Assembly (NCBI GenBank): GCA_900542255.1
Contig: UQMR01000066.1
Span: 1-13,097 of the forward strand
Direction of reading: 5' to 3'
Length of the DNA: 13,097 nt
Origin: an uncultured Porphyromonadaceae bacterium
GTDB taxonomy: Bacteria > Bacteroidota > Bacteroidia > Bacteroidales > Barnesiellaceae_A
The position numbers and the translations under genes were made by a program. Shown one piece after another: positions 6,003-13,097 of this stretch. Below the pieces are notes generated by a model. The model made no database searches. It was not told the DNA's origin and saw only the letters and a list, made by a program, of their open reading frames with translations. Each line of letters opens with the position of its first letter. Positions within the stretch are counted from its first letter, which is position 1.

Positions 6003-8939
6003 ATGAATTACGTTAGTTTAAAAGTCCCCAGAGTGCTCGCAGTAGCCATGCTATTGTGTCTCTCAATAGGTGCTTTTGCTCAGCAAATCACCGTGATGGG
6101 ACACGTAAAAGACGCTACCGGAGAACCTATTATCGGAGCAAACGCCATCGTGGTAGGTACCACAACAGGTACAATGACCGATTTTGATGGAAATTTCACA
6201 TTGAAAGCAACCGAAGGAGCCACCATCAAAGTAAGCTACATCGGTTACAAAGCACAAGAAATCAAAGCCGCAGCATCGGTAGAGGTTACACTCGTAGAAG
6301 ATGCCATGATGCTCGATGAAGCTGTAATCATCGGTTACGGTACGGTAAAGAAATCAGATGTTACCGGTTCTGTAACGGCCATCGAACCCGACGAAATGAG
6401 TAAAGGTATCACCACCAACGCACAAGACATGATCGTTGGTAAGATTGCCGGTGTAAACGTAACCACAACCAGTGGTACTCCCGGTGGCGGTGCTACCATC
6501 CGCATCCGCGGCGGCTCGTCACTCTCTGCCTCCAACGACCCCCTCATCGTTATCGACGGTCTGCCCCTCGATAATGACGGTATCAAAGGTGTATCCAACT
6601 TCCTGAGCACCATCAACCCCAACGACATCGAGTCCTTCACCGTACTGAAAGACGCTTCGGCAACCGCCATCTACGGTTCTCGTGCATCTAACGGTGTGAT
6701 TGTCATCACCACCAAGAAAGGCGAAAAAGGAGCCAAGCCCCGCGTTACATACAGCGGTAACGTATCGGTAGGCGTGCGCCGCAACACACGTCAAGTCATG
6801 ACAGGCGACCAGTTCCGCGCCTTTGCACAAGAGCGTTACGCCGGTCAAGACGACGTATTGGCACTGCTCGGCACAGCCAATACCGACTGGCAAAGCGAGA
6901 TTTACCGTCCCGCCCTCAGCCACGACCAGAACCTCACCATCGCTGGCGGTCTGAAATGGATGCCCTACCGCGTATCATTCGGTTACACCAACCAAAACGG
7001 TATCGTGAAGACCTCCAACTTCGAGCGCTTCACCGGGTCTGTCAACCTCGCCCCGTCATTCTTCGACGACTATCTGAAATTCAACATCAACGCCAAGGGT
7101 ATGATTGTCAACAACCGCTACGCCCCCGGCGAAGCCATTGGCGCAGCTGCATCATACGACCCGACACAACCCATATACGGTGACCCCGACAACGCATTCG
7201 GCGGATACTACCAATGGTCTGTAAACGATGGAGCCAACTACAACACCCAAGCCAACAAAAACCCCGTTGCACTGCTCAACCAGCACGACGAGACATCAAA
7301 CGCATGGGACTTCATCGGTAACGTCGAAGCCGACTACCGCCTGCACTTCCTTCCCGACATGCACATCCATGCCAACATCGGTATCGATGTAACAAAAGGA
7401 AAACAAACCCTGTACCTCCCCTACGAATCGGCCGAGGCACACCTCCACGGACGCACAGGCAGCGACTTCCAGTTCAAATCAAACAAGATGTTGAATGCCT
7501 ACATACAATACGCCAAAGAGTTCGGTGTCAACAACCTCGACATCATGGCCGGTTACGAGTGGCAACACTTCTACCGTGAAGGATACAACCATTACGTAGG
7601 TCTCGACGGTTACAGCCCCACGAGCGACGAATGGAAAACCGAAAGCTACCTCGTATCTTTCTTCGGTCGTTTGAACTACCACCTTTTCAGCCGTTACATG
7701 CTCACAGCCACCATCCGTTACGACGGTACATCGCGCTTTGCGCCCGACACCCGCTGGGGTCTCTTCCCCTCGGTAGCCCTCGCATGGCGCATCAAAGACG
7801 AAGCATTCTTGCGTGACGTAAGCTGGTTGAGCGACCTCAAACTCCGCTTGGGATGGGGTATTACCGGTCAACAAAACATCAACCAAGGCGACTATCCATA
7901 CCTGCCCATTTACACCACCAGCACCGACCACGCCTTCTATCCCTTCGGCGACATCTACTACGCATTCGCCCGTCCCGACGCATACAACCCCAATCTGAAA
8001 TGGGAAGAGACAACCACCTATAACGCCGGTCTCGATTACGGCTTCCTCAACGGACGCATCCGTGGTGCCATCGACTACTACTACCGCGAAACCAAAGACC
8101 TGTTGAACGTAGTAAGCGTATCGGCCGGTACCAACTTCGCACCCAGCGTTATCAGCAACGTAGGTTCATTGGTAAACCAAGGTGTAGAATTCTCGATAGA
8201 CGCTACCGCCATACAAACCAACGACTGGACATGGGAACTCGGCTATAACGTAGCATGGAACAACAACGAAATCACCAAGCTGACAACCGGTAGCGGCGAA
8301 GGCTACTACGTACCCGCCGGCAACGCATCGCGCGGTACAGGCTCGCCTATCAAAGTACATGCCGTAGGCTACCCCGCCAGCTCATTCTACGTATACCAAC
8401 AAGTTTACGACTCAAACGGCAAACCCATTGAGAACCTCTTCGTAGACCGCAACGGCGACGGTATGATAAACGACCAAGACAAATACATCTACGAGAACCC
8501 CGCAGCCGACGTCACCATGGGCTTCACCTCGAAACTGATGTGGAAAAACTGGGACTTCAGCTTCTCGCTGCGCGCAGCACTGGGCAACTACGTATATAAC
8601 GACAACGATGCAGGCAACGCCGGTCTCGAAGTATACTCGACCCTCGGCTTCTTCTCGAACCGACCCGTATCGGCACTCGACACCCAATTCCTGGGACAAG
8701 GCGACTACTACGCCAGCGACTACTACGTACAAAACGCTTCGTTCCTCCGCTGCGACAACATCACGCTCGGCTACTCATTCAAGGGCAAAACCGTCAGCGG
8801 CCGTGTATACGCCACTGTACAAAACCCGTTTGTAATAACCAAATACAAAGGCTTAGACCCCGAAGTTGACGGAGGTATAGACAACAACATCTATCCGCGT
8901 CCGCTCACAACGATGCTTGGCCTTACACTTGAATTCTAA
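6003..8939 (+). CDS. susC: SusC-family TonB-dependent outer-membrane maltodextrin transporter
   Basis: This 978-residue outer-membrane barrel imports oligosaccharides using TonB energy. Residues 1-27 are a signal peptide ending AFAQ. A carboxypeptidase-D-regulatory-like beta domain (about 29-100) has the usual GEPIIGANAIV and GYKAQEI stretches. The SusC region DEAVIIGYGTVKKSDVTGSV at 105-124 includes the TonB-contact/plug-start motif. The plug domain (about 115-235) carries IRIRGGSS, the P-L-I-V-I-D-G-L-P motif, and LKDASATAIYGSRASNGVI. The rest is the beta-barrel, ending in MLGLTLEF with the terminal aromatic needed for Bam insertion. The length is normal for the family. susD follows after 24 bases, the standard SusCD pairing. 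Starch/maltodextrin specificity is inferred from the neighbouring GH13, SusE-like and transporter genes. The start has no clear Shine-Dalgarno sequence, as is common in this phylum. Confidence 0.96.
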   Translation: MNYVSLKVPRVLAVAMLLCLSIGAFAQQITVMGHVKDATGEPIIGANAIVVGTTTGTMTDFDGNFTLKATEGATIKVSYIGYKAQEIKAAASVEVTLVEDAMMLDEAVIIGYGTVKKSDVTGSVTAIEPDEMSKGITTNAQDMIVGKIAGVNVTTTSGTPGGGATIRIRGGSSLSASNDPLIVIDGLPLDNDGIKGVSNFLSTINPNDIESFTVLKDASATAIYGSRASNGVIVITTKKGEKGAKPRVTYSGNVSVGVRRNTRQVMTGDQFRAFAQERYAGQDDVLALLGTANTDWQSEIYRPALSHDQNLTIAGGLKWMPYRVSFGYTNQNGIVKTSNFERFTGSVNLAPSFFDDYLKFNINAKGMIVNNRYAPGEAIGAAASYDPTQPIYGDPDNAFGGYYQWSVNDGANYNTQANKNPVALLNQHDETSNAWDFIGNVEADYRLHFLPDMHIHANIGIDVTKGKQTLYLPYESAEAHLHGRTGSDFQFKSNKMLNAYIQYAKEFGVNNLDIMAGYEWQHFYREGYNHYVGLDGYSPTSDEWKTESYLVSFFGRLNYHLFSRYMLTATIRYDGTSRFAPDTRWGLFPSVALAWRIKDEAFLRDVSWLSDLKLRLGWGITGQQNINQGDYPYLPIYTTSTDHAFYPFGDIYYAFARPDAYNPNLKWEETTTYNAGLDYGFLNGRIRGAIDYYYRETKDLLNVVSVSAGTNFAPSVISNVGSLVNQGVEFSIDATAIQTNDWTWELGYNVAWNNNEITKLTTGSGEGYYVPAGNASRGTGSPIKVHAVGYPASSFYVYQQVYDSNGKPIENLFVDRNGDGMINDQDKYIYENPAADVTMGFTSKLMWKNWDFSFSLRAALGNYVYNDNDAGNAGLEVYSTLGFFSNRPVSALDTQFLGQGDYYASDYYVQNASFLRCDNITLGYSFKGKTVSGRVYATVQNPFVITKYKGLDPEVDGGIDNNIYPRPLTTMLGLTLEF

Positions 8940-8963
8940 TCCAAACTACGCAAAACAACAACC

Positions 8964-10487
8964 ATGAAACTAAATATCAAAAATATCATTCTCTGCTCAT
9001 CGATAGCATTGGCTGCCGGACTGAGCTCTTGCGTGGACGACCTCAATGTAACGCCTATCAACCCACAGGTACAACAAGAGTTTGACCAGCAAGCCGTATT
9101 CACCAAGATATATGCAACCCTCGGATTTACCGGAATGAGAGGTCCCGACGGAAACGGTGACCTGAGCTCTATGGGTATCGACGAAGGAAAGAGTGCCTTC
9201 TACCGCATGATGTGGGACTTCAACGAGCTGCCCACCGACGAGGCACACTGCTGCTGGGGCGACGTAGGTATACCCGAGATGAACTATGCACAATGGACAT
9301 CGTCGCACACCTTCGTACAAGGCCTCTACTACCGCCTCTTCTTCGACATCACGCTGTGCAACCACTTCCTCGAAATGACCGAGGGCATGACCGATGCCGA
9401 GTCTGTAAAACAACGTGCCGAAGTACGCTTCATCCGCGCGCTCAACTACTTCTATCTGCTCGACCTCTACGGCAACGTACCTTTGGTAACAGAAGTACTC
9501 GATGAGCCCCCGCTACAAAGCAGCCGCGCCGACTTGTTCAACTTCGTTGAGACAGAGTTGCAAGCCATCCCCAACGACATGAGCGAGCCCCGCACCGCAG
9601 CCTACGGCCGCGCCGACCGCGCCGCAGCATGGTTACTGCTGGCACGCCTCTACCTCAATGCCGAGGTATATGTAGGACAAAACCGCTACAACGATGCTTC
9701 CATCTACGCCGACATGGTAATGAAAACATCCTACGAACTTTGTCCCAACTACCAGCACCTGTTCATGGCCGACAATGACGTTGCCGGCGGCGTAAACCGA
9801 GCTATGCAAGAAATCATACTCCCCATCCGTCAAGACGGTGACAAGACACAATCCTACGGATGCTCCTTCTTCCTCATCGCAGCCACACACACCAGCGGCA
9901 TGCCCGATTGGGGTAGCATCGACGGCTGGGGCGGTATACGTGCCCGCAAAGCCCTCAGCGACAAATTCACCGGCAGCGACGACCGCTTCATCTTCTACAC
10001 CGAAGGCCGCAACCCCGTCATCACCAACACCTCGGCATTCACCGACGGTTACAGCGTGACAAAATGGACCAACCTTCGCGCCGATGGCGGAGCCGTATCC
10101 GATGAAAAGATCCCCGATACCGACGTACCCTTCTTCCGTCTGGCCGAAGCATACCTCACATACGCCGAAGCCCAAATGAGAATGGGCAACGAACCCGAAG
10201 CCCGCAATGCTGTCAACGAGTTGCGCATCCGTGCCAATGCAGCCACATTCCCCGTCGTAACGCTCGATATCATACTCGACGAATGGTGCCGCGAGTTCTA
10301 CTTCGAAGGCCGCCGTCGTATGGACCTCATCCGCTACAATCGCTTTGGCGGCTCCACCGACTACAACTGGGACTGGAAAGGCGGTTCGGCCAACGGTACC
10401 ACATTCGAGAGCAAGTACAACCTCCTGCCCATCCCCGCATCGGAGTTGAATGCCAACCCCAATCTGGTACAAACAGAAGGATATTAA
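8964..10487 (+). CDS. susD: SusD-family surface glycan-binding lipoprotein
   Basis: This 507-residue protein is the lid and binding partner of SusC on the cell surface. Its signal peptide ends in the lipobox LSSC with lipidated Cys23, and the following VDD supplies the acidic residues of the Bacteroidota lipoprotein export signal for surface exposure. The helical TPR-like region typical of SusD includes AEVRFIRALNYFYLLDLYGN at about 152-171. The C-terminal family signature YNLLPIPASELNANPNL is at about 485-501. The protein is rich in Trp and Tyr in its first third, which suits an aromatic sugar-binding surface, but I cannot assign individual contacts. It lies 24 bases after susC and 25 bases before the SusE-like gene, so the three are almost certainly cotranscribed. 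Confidence 0.95.
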   Translation: MKLNIKNIILCSSIALAAGLSSCVDDLNVTPINPQVQQEFDQQAVFTKIYATLGFTGMRGPDGNGDLSSMGIDEGKSAFYRMMWDFNELPTDEAHCCWGDVGIPEMNYAQWTSSHTFVQGLYYRLFFDITLCNHFLEMTEGMTDAESVKQRAEVRFIRALNYFYLLDLYGNVPLVTEVLDEPPLQSSRADLFNFVETELQAIPNDMSEPRTAAYGRADRAAAWLLLARLYLNAEVYVGQNRYNDASIYADMVMKTSYELCPNYQHLFMADNDVAGGVNRAMQEIILPIRQDGDKTQSYGCSFFLIAATHTSGMPDWGSIDGWGGIRARKALSDKFTGSDDRFIFYTEGRNPVITNTSAFTDGYSVTKWTNLRADGGAVSDEKIPDTDVPFFRLAEAYLTYAEAQMRMGNEPEARNAVNELRIRANAATFPVVTLDIILDEWCREFYFEGRRRMDLIRYNRFGGSTDYNWDWKGGSANGTTFESKYNLLPIPASELNANPNLVQTEGY

Positions 10488-10512
10488 CACCACACCTTAA
10501 AAACAGAATAGT

Positions 10513-11703
10513 ATGAAAAATATAAAATATATTATTCCCTGCGTCTTGGGCATGGCATTGTTAGCAAGTTGCCAAGAAGAGGAGAAAATAATCATAAATC
10601 CGGCAGCAGAAGACGGCACACTCACCTTTGTGCTGAACGAACCGGCCTACGACGATTACGTATACGTACTGCGCTCGGCCGACGCCGACAGCGTCATGGA
10701 GACACTCACCGTACGTATGCAACCCGACTTCGGCTTCACAGCCGCCACAACCTACTATGCACAAGTATCTTTCAGTGAGCAATTCACCGAAGGTTCATAC
10801 CAAGAGCTCAGCACATCAGGTGCCGCACAGAAAATAGCCATCAACACCCGTGAGATGAACGAAGCCATAACCCTGCTGCAAGGAGAGAATGTCGACGAGA
10901 ATCCCGGTATCATGGACATCTATGTACGCCTGCGCGCTTTCCTCACAAGCTCTACCACAACGGCCAATGGCGACACCCCGCACGTAAGCCCCTGCTACTC
11001 AAACGTAATAAAACTGCGCGTGCAACCCTACTACATGTTGCTCGAAGACATGCTCCCGCAACCGCACTACATCATCGGTTACATTGACTGGGCAAACGAT
11101 GCCAATGCACAAGGTACAACCCTTATACCGTTGAGCCTCGTTGAAAATTACAGCTATGACGAAATAACCGGCTACGGCGAGTTCACATACACCGGCTGGT
11201 TCGAGGCAGGCGTAGGCTTCAAGCTCATCAACGTCGTAGGCGGCTGGGACGAGCAATGGGGTAGCTCCGACGGCACCATCAACGGCTTGGTACACAACGA
11301 CGGCGGCTCAGGCAACATCGCCGTAGACGAGAGCGGCTATTACACGATAACCACCAACTCGCTGACGGGACAAGAAAGCTGTACCATAGAAAAAGCCGAT
11401 GTAACACCCGCATCTTACGACTTTATAGAAATCGTGGGTGCATTTGAAAACTGGGGCGAGAATCCCATACGCATGGACGCCTTCAACATGACCAACCCGC
11501 ACATATGGACAACGACCGTCACATTCGATGCCGATACTGAGGCCAAATTCCGCGCCAACGGTGCATGGGATGTAAGCTGGGGCGGCGACTCATTCCCCTA
11601 TTCGACCATCAAGTCTGGCAATAACATTCTTGTAAAAGCCGGTACATACACAGTCGTACTCAACGACATCGACGGCAACTACTATTTCTTTGCCAAAGAA
11701 TAA
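10513..11703 (+). CDS. susE: SusE-like surface starch-binding lipoprotein with two binding modules
   Basis: This 396-residue lipoprotein has a signal peptide with lipobox LASC (Cys20) followed by QEEEK, a strong surface-export acidic run. Residues about 21-170 form the SusE-type N-terminal immunoglobulin-like domain, which extends the protein from the membrane. Two starch-binding modules follow: about 185-296 (begins HYIIGYIDW and includes GGWDEQWGSSDG) and about 303-396 (FIEIVGAFENWG, then KFRANGAWDVSWGG, ending in a YYFF strand). The Trp-rich loops (Trp245, Trp249, Trp314, Trp352, Trp356) are the likely starch-stacking residues. Two modules and 396 residues match SusE of B. thetaiotaomicron (387 residues, two modules) rather than SusF. 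It probably holds starch for the surface amylase. A hairpin follows the stop codon. Confidence 0.85.
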   Translation: MKNIKYIIPCVLGMALLASCQEEEKIIINPAAEDGTLTFVLNEPAYDDYVYVLRSADADSVMETLTVRMQPDFGFTAATTYYAQVSFSEQFTEGSYQELSTSGAAQKIAINTREMNEAITLLQGENVDENPGIMDIYVRLRAFLTSSTTTANGDTPHVSPCYSNVIKLRVQPYYMLLEDMLPQPHYIIGYIDWANDANAQGTTLIPLSLVENYSYDEITGYGEFTYTGWFEAGVGFKLINVVGGWDEQWGSSDGTINGLVHNDGGSGNIAVDESGYYTITTNSLTGQESCTIEKADVTPASYDFIEIVGAFENWGENPIRMDAFNMTNPHIWTTTVTFDADTEAKFRANGAWDVSWGGDSFPYSTIKSGNNILVKAGTYTVVLNDIDGNYYFFAKE

Positions 11704-11715
11704 TGTAACAAAACA

Positions 11716-11743
11716 AGGAGCGGCGGTATAAGCCGTCGCTCCT
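11716..11743 (+). terminator. Intercistronic hairpin between the SusE-like and short SusE/F-like genes
   Basis: An 11-bp stem (AGGAGCGGCGG / CCGTCGCTCCT, one G-U pair) closes a 6-base loop, 12 bases after the SusE-like stop codon. No T-tract follows, so it is more likely a partial attenuator or a 3'-end stabiliser for the susCDE part of the message than a full terminator. It shares AACAAGGAG with the hairpin after the next gene. Confidence 0.6.
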
Positions 11744-11776
11744 GAACAAAAAACAAACCACAAAACAGCAAACAAA

Positions 11777-12598
11777 ATGAAAAACATCTCGATATTAAGT
11801 ACGTTGCTCGCAGGTATGGTTGCAATGTCGGCATGTACCGACTACAATACTCCGGTAGCAGACCCCTTCGGTTACGAGCCGGAAGACCCCGCACAAGCAA
11901 CCATCAGTATCAAGGCACAAGCATACGCGCAACCCGTCGTTATAACAGACGCAAGCGCCGACTCCATTGAAGCCTTCACCATAGACCTCAGTGCAACTCC
12001 CGAATTGCCGTCAAATGCATCATTCGAGTACACCTTAGCCATGTCGGCAGCCGAAGATATGAGCAACTCGGTAACTATCCCTGTCACCATCGAAGGCAAC
12101 ACCGCCAAGATTGCTACCGCCGAGCTCGACGCCACCGTCAAAAGCCTCTGCGGCAGCAAAGCACAAGCATACACCGTATACTCGAAACTGACAGCCGTTA
12201 TACGCACCAGCGAACGTTGCATAGAACTCTATTCCAACACACTCGCTGCAACCGTTACACCCAAAGCCCTCCCCATAGAAAGTGCATACTATCTGATAGG
12301 AGACCTCCCCACTTGGGACTTCTCGGCTGCTGCCAACTGGCCGTTTACAACAACCGACGGCGAAATCTTCACCATGACAGTAACCGTAACCGGACTAAGC
12401 AACTGGAAAGTCGCTCCCCAATCGGCAATAGACAACAATGACTGGAATGTCGTATTAGGAAATACACTCCAAGACCAAAATCCTGCTATGGGAGGAACTC
12501 TGATTGCCAACGGCGGTTCAATGACACTCCCCGATGCCGGTACATACGTCATCACACTTGACATGACTTCCTACACCTATAATGTGACATTGCAATAA
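11777..12598 (+). CDS. Short SusE/SusF-like surface lipoprotein with one binding module
   Basis: This 273-residue lipoprotein has a signal peptide ending in MSAC (Cys20) followed by TDYN. Residues about 40-162 resemble the SusE/SusF N-terminal immunoglobulin-like domain (ATISIKAQAYAQPVVI onward). Only one starch-binding module follows, at about 169-273: it begins AYYLIGDLPTWDF, continues with NWPFTTTDGEIFTM and SNWKVAPQSA, and ends TYNVTLQ. Trp180, Trp188, Trp210 and Trp223 are candidate sugar contacts. By position it corresponds to SusF, but SusF of B. thetaiotaomicron has three modules and about 485 residues, so this is a reduced form. I see no frameshift or internal stop explaining the length, and the C-terminus ends in a normal closing strand. 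The gene lies between two hairpins, so its expression may differ from that of susCDE. Confidence 0.8.
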   Translation: MKNISILSTLLAGMVAMSACTDYNTPVADPFGYEPEDPAQATISIKAQAYAQPVVITDASADSIEAFTIDLSATPELPSNASFEYTLAMSAAEDMSNSVTIPVTIEGNTAKIATAELDATVKSLCGSKAQAYTVYSKLTAVIRTSERCIELYSNTLAATVTPKALPIESAYYLIGDLPTWDFSAAANWPFTTTDGEIFTMTVTVTGLSNWKVAPQSAIDNNDWNVVLGNTLQDQNPAMGGTLIANGGSMTLPDAGTYVITLDMTSYTYNVTLQ

Positions 12599-12615
12599 AC
12601 ATTATTGACACATAC

Positions 12616-12651
12616 ATAACAAGGAGGCGTATATGTGCGCCTCCTTGTTAT
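12616..12651 (+). terminator. Strong hairpin after the short SusE/F-like gene
   Basis: A perfect 14-bp stem (ATAACAAGGAGGCG / CGCCTCCTTGTTAT) closes an 8-base loop, 17 bases after the stop codon. The descending arm is T-rich at its end (TTGTTATTAT), as in a Rho-independent terminator, but there is no clean T run beyond it. Since a probable locus member starts at 12832, the hairpin may act as an attenuator. Its symmetry means it could serve either strand. Confidence 0.65.
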
Positions 12652-12831
12652 TATCCCGGTACACTCATAAAACGCAAAACCTTACTTGTCCGACACAGAA
12701 AACACATCGTTTTATACCATCGCAAGAAAACAAGTCGAAAACGGCTATAAAAACCGAAACCGACAAAGCCGCTACACTCAGCTAATACTACACAGAGACA
12801 AACATACAAACTAATATAAAAAAACCTCGAC
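12652..12831 (+). other. Leader region before the partial secreted protein gene
   Basis: About 180 bases separate the hairpin from the next start codon, far longer than the 24-25 base gaps between susC, susD and the SusE-like gene. I found no TAnnTTTG box here. The last 60 bases are A-rich, like other leaders in the window. The downstream gene is either read through from susC or has a promoter I cannot recognise. Confidence 0.35.
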
Positions 12832-13097
12832 ATGAAAAAGAACTTACTGCTTTTTATCCTTGCCTTCATAGGCATAACTGCGGCTTCGGCACAAGGAACA
12901 GTATCAACCGTTCCCGCCACACTCAATGCCAACGAGCAAGGAAAAATTATTTTTGAGGCTGCACCATCATCGCCTCTCTACAACTACTCGGGCGATGTAT
13001 ACGTACACATCGGCGTAGTCGACGGCTCCACGTGGAACTACGTACCCGCCGACTGGGACGAAAACATCGAGAAATGCCGCATGACCCGCGAAGGCTC
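12832..13097 (+). CDS. Secreted protein, 5' end only; probable extracellular GH13 alpha-amylase
   Basis: The first 88 codons are present and the frame runs off the window. The protein begins with a signal peptide (MKKNLLLFILAFIGITAASA, cleavage expected before QG) with no lipobox cysteine. The following region has the pattern YSGDVYVHIGVVDGSTWNYV at about 52-71 and then DWDENIEKCRMTREG. That pattern resembles the N-terminal beta domain placed before the GH13 barrel in many Bacteroidota secreted alpha-amylases. This likeness is from memory of the family; no catalytic motif is inside the window. Context, as the last gene after susCDE and the short lipoprotein, fits the place of susG. Unlike SusG, it is not a lipoprotein by its signal peptide, so type IX secretion with a C-terminal sorting domain is possible. 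Confidence 0.65.
   Translation, partial: MKKNLLLFILAFIGITAASAQGTVSTVPATLNANEQGKIIFEAAPSSPLYNYSGDVYVHIGVVDGSTWNYVPADWDENIEKCRMTREG

Noticed and set aside
9633..10493. A 286-codon minus-strand frame opposite susD
   Set aside because: It is a shadow of the susD frame; the translation is low in charged residues and has no known motif, and susD is certain.
11777..12598. The short lipoprotein gene as a pseudogene fragment of susF
   Set aside because: The frame is complete from lipobox signal peptide to a closing strand, with no internal stop or nearby remnant of further modules in the 233 bases that follow.
1..13097. Mobile element, CRISPR array, tRNA or rRNA within the window
   Set aside because: No transposase or integrase frame, no spaced direct repeats, and no tRNA-like or rRNA-like stretch was found; gene content and order fit a chromosomal polysaccharide utilisation locus.

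Overview
The window looks like part of a Bacteroidota (order Bacteroidales) chromosome carrying a starch/maltodextrin utilisation locus of the Sus type. The evidence is an adjacent SusC/SusD pair, SusE/F-type surface lipoproteins with an acidic residue run after the lipid-bearing cysteine, few recognisable Shine-Dalgarno sequences, A-rich leaders, and promoter boxes of the Bacteroides form TAnnTTTG. The genus cannot be fixed from the sequence; a gut or oral Bacteroidales lineage outside Bacteroides sensu stricto is plausible because the gene order differs from the classical susRABCDEFG of B. thetaiotaomicron.

Layout. 1-415 is an AT-rich stretch with no convincing gene, ending in an 18-bp perfect palindrome just before a LuxR-type regulator (416-1201, +). 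Its link to the sugar locus is unproven. A strong hairpin plus U-tract at 1331-1365 ends the leftward operon. That operon reads right to left from about 5.8 kb: LacI-family regulator (5743-4730), a sugar transporter of the MFS/GPH (SLC45-like) type (4678-3314), and a periplasmic GH13 neopullulanase/cyclomaltodextrinase of the SusA type (3277-1397). Divergent from it is the rightward operon: SusC (6003-8939), SusD (8964-10487), a two-module SusE-like lipoprotein (10513-11703), a short one-module SusE/F-like lipoprotein (11777-12598), and the 5' end of a further secreted protein (from 12832, cut by the window edge), probably an extracellular alpha-amylase.

How it would work (inference from family knowledge). 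The secreted amylase cuts starch outside the cell, SusD and the SusE/F-like lipoproteins hold starch at the surface, SusC with TonB imports maltodextrins to the periplasm, the GH13 enzyme trims them there, and the MFS protein carries maltose or glucose into the cytoplasm. The LacI-type regulator probably senses a cytoplasmic sugar and controls both operons from the shared 259-bp intergenic region. That region holds a LacI-type operator (TGCAA-ACGA-TTGCA, 5842-5855) lying over the -33 box of a well-formed leftward promoter.

The main points of interest are regulatory and architectural: the operator/promoter overlap, a LacI regulator in the place of SusR, two related hairpins that separate the last three genes of the susC operon, the reduced number of starch-binding modules, and a final gene whose signal peptide lacks a lipobox, which hints at a secretion route different from that of SusG. 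I see no clearly new system, mobile element, CRISPR array or RNA gene.
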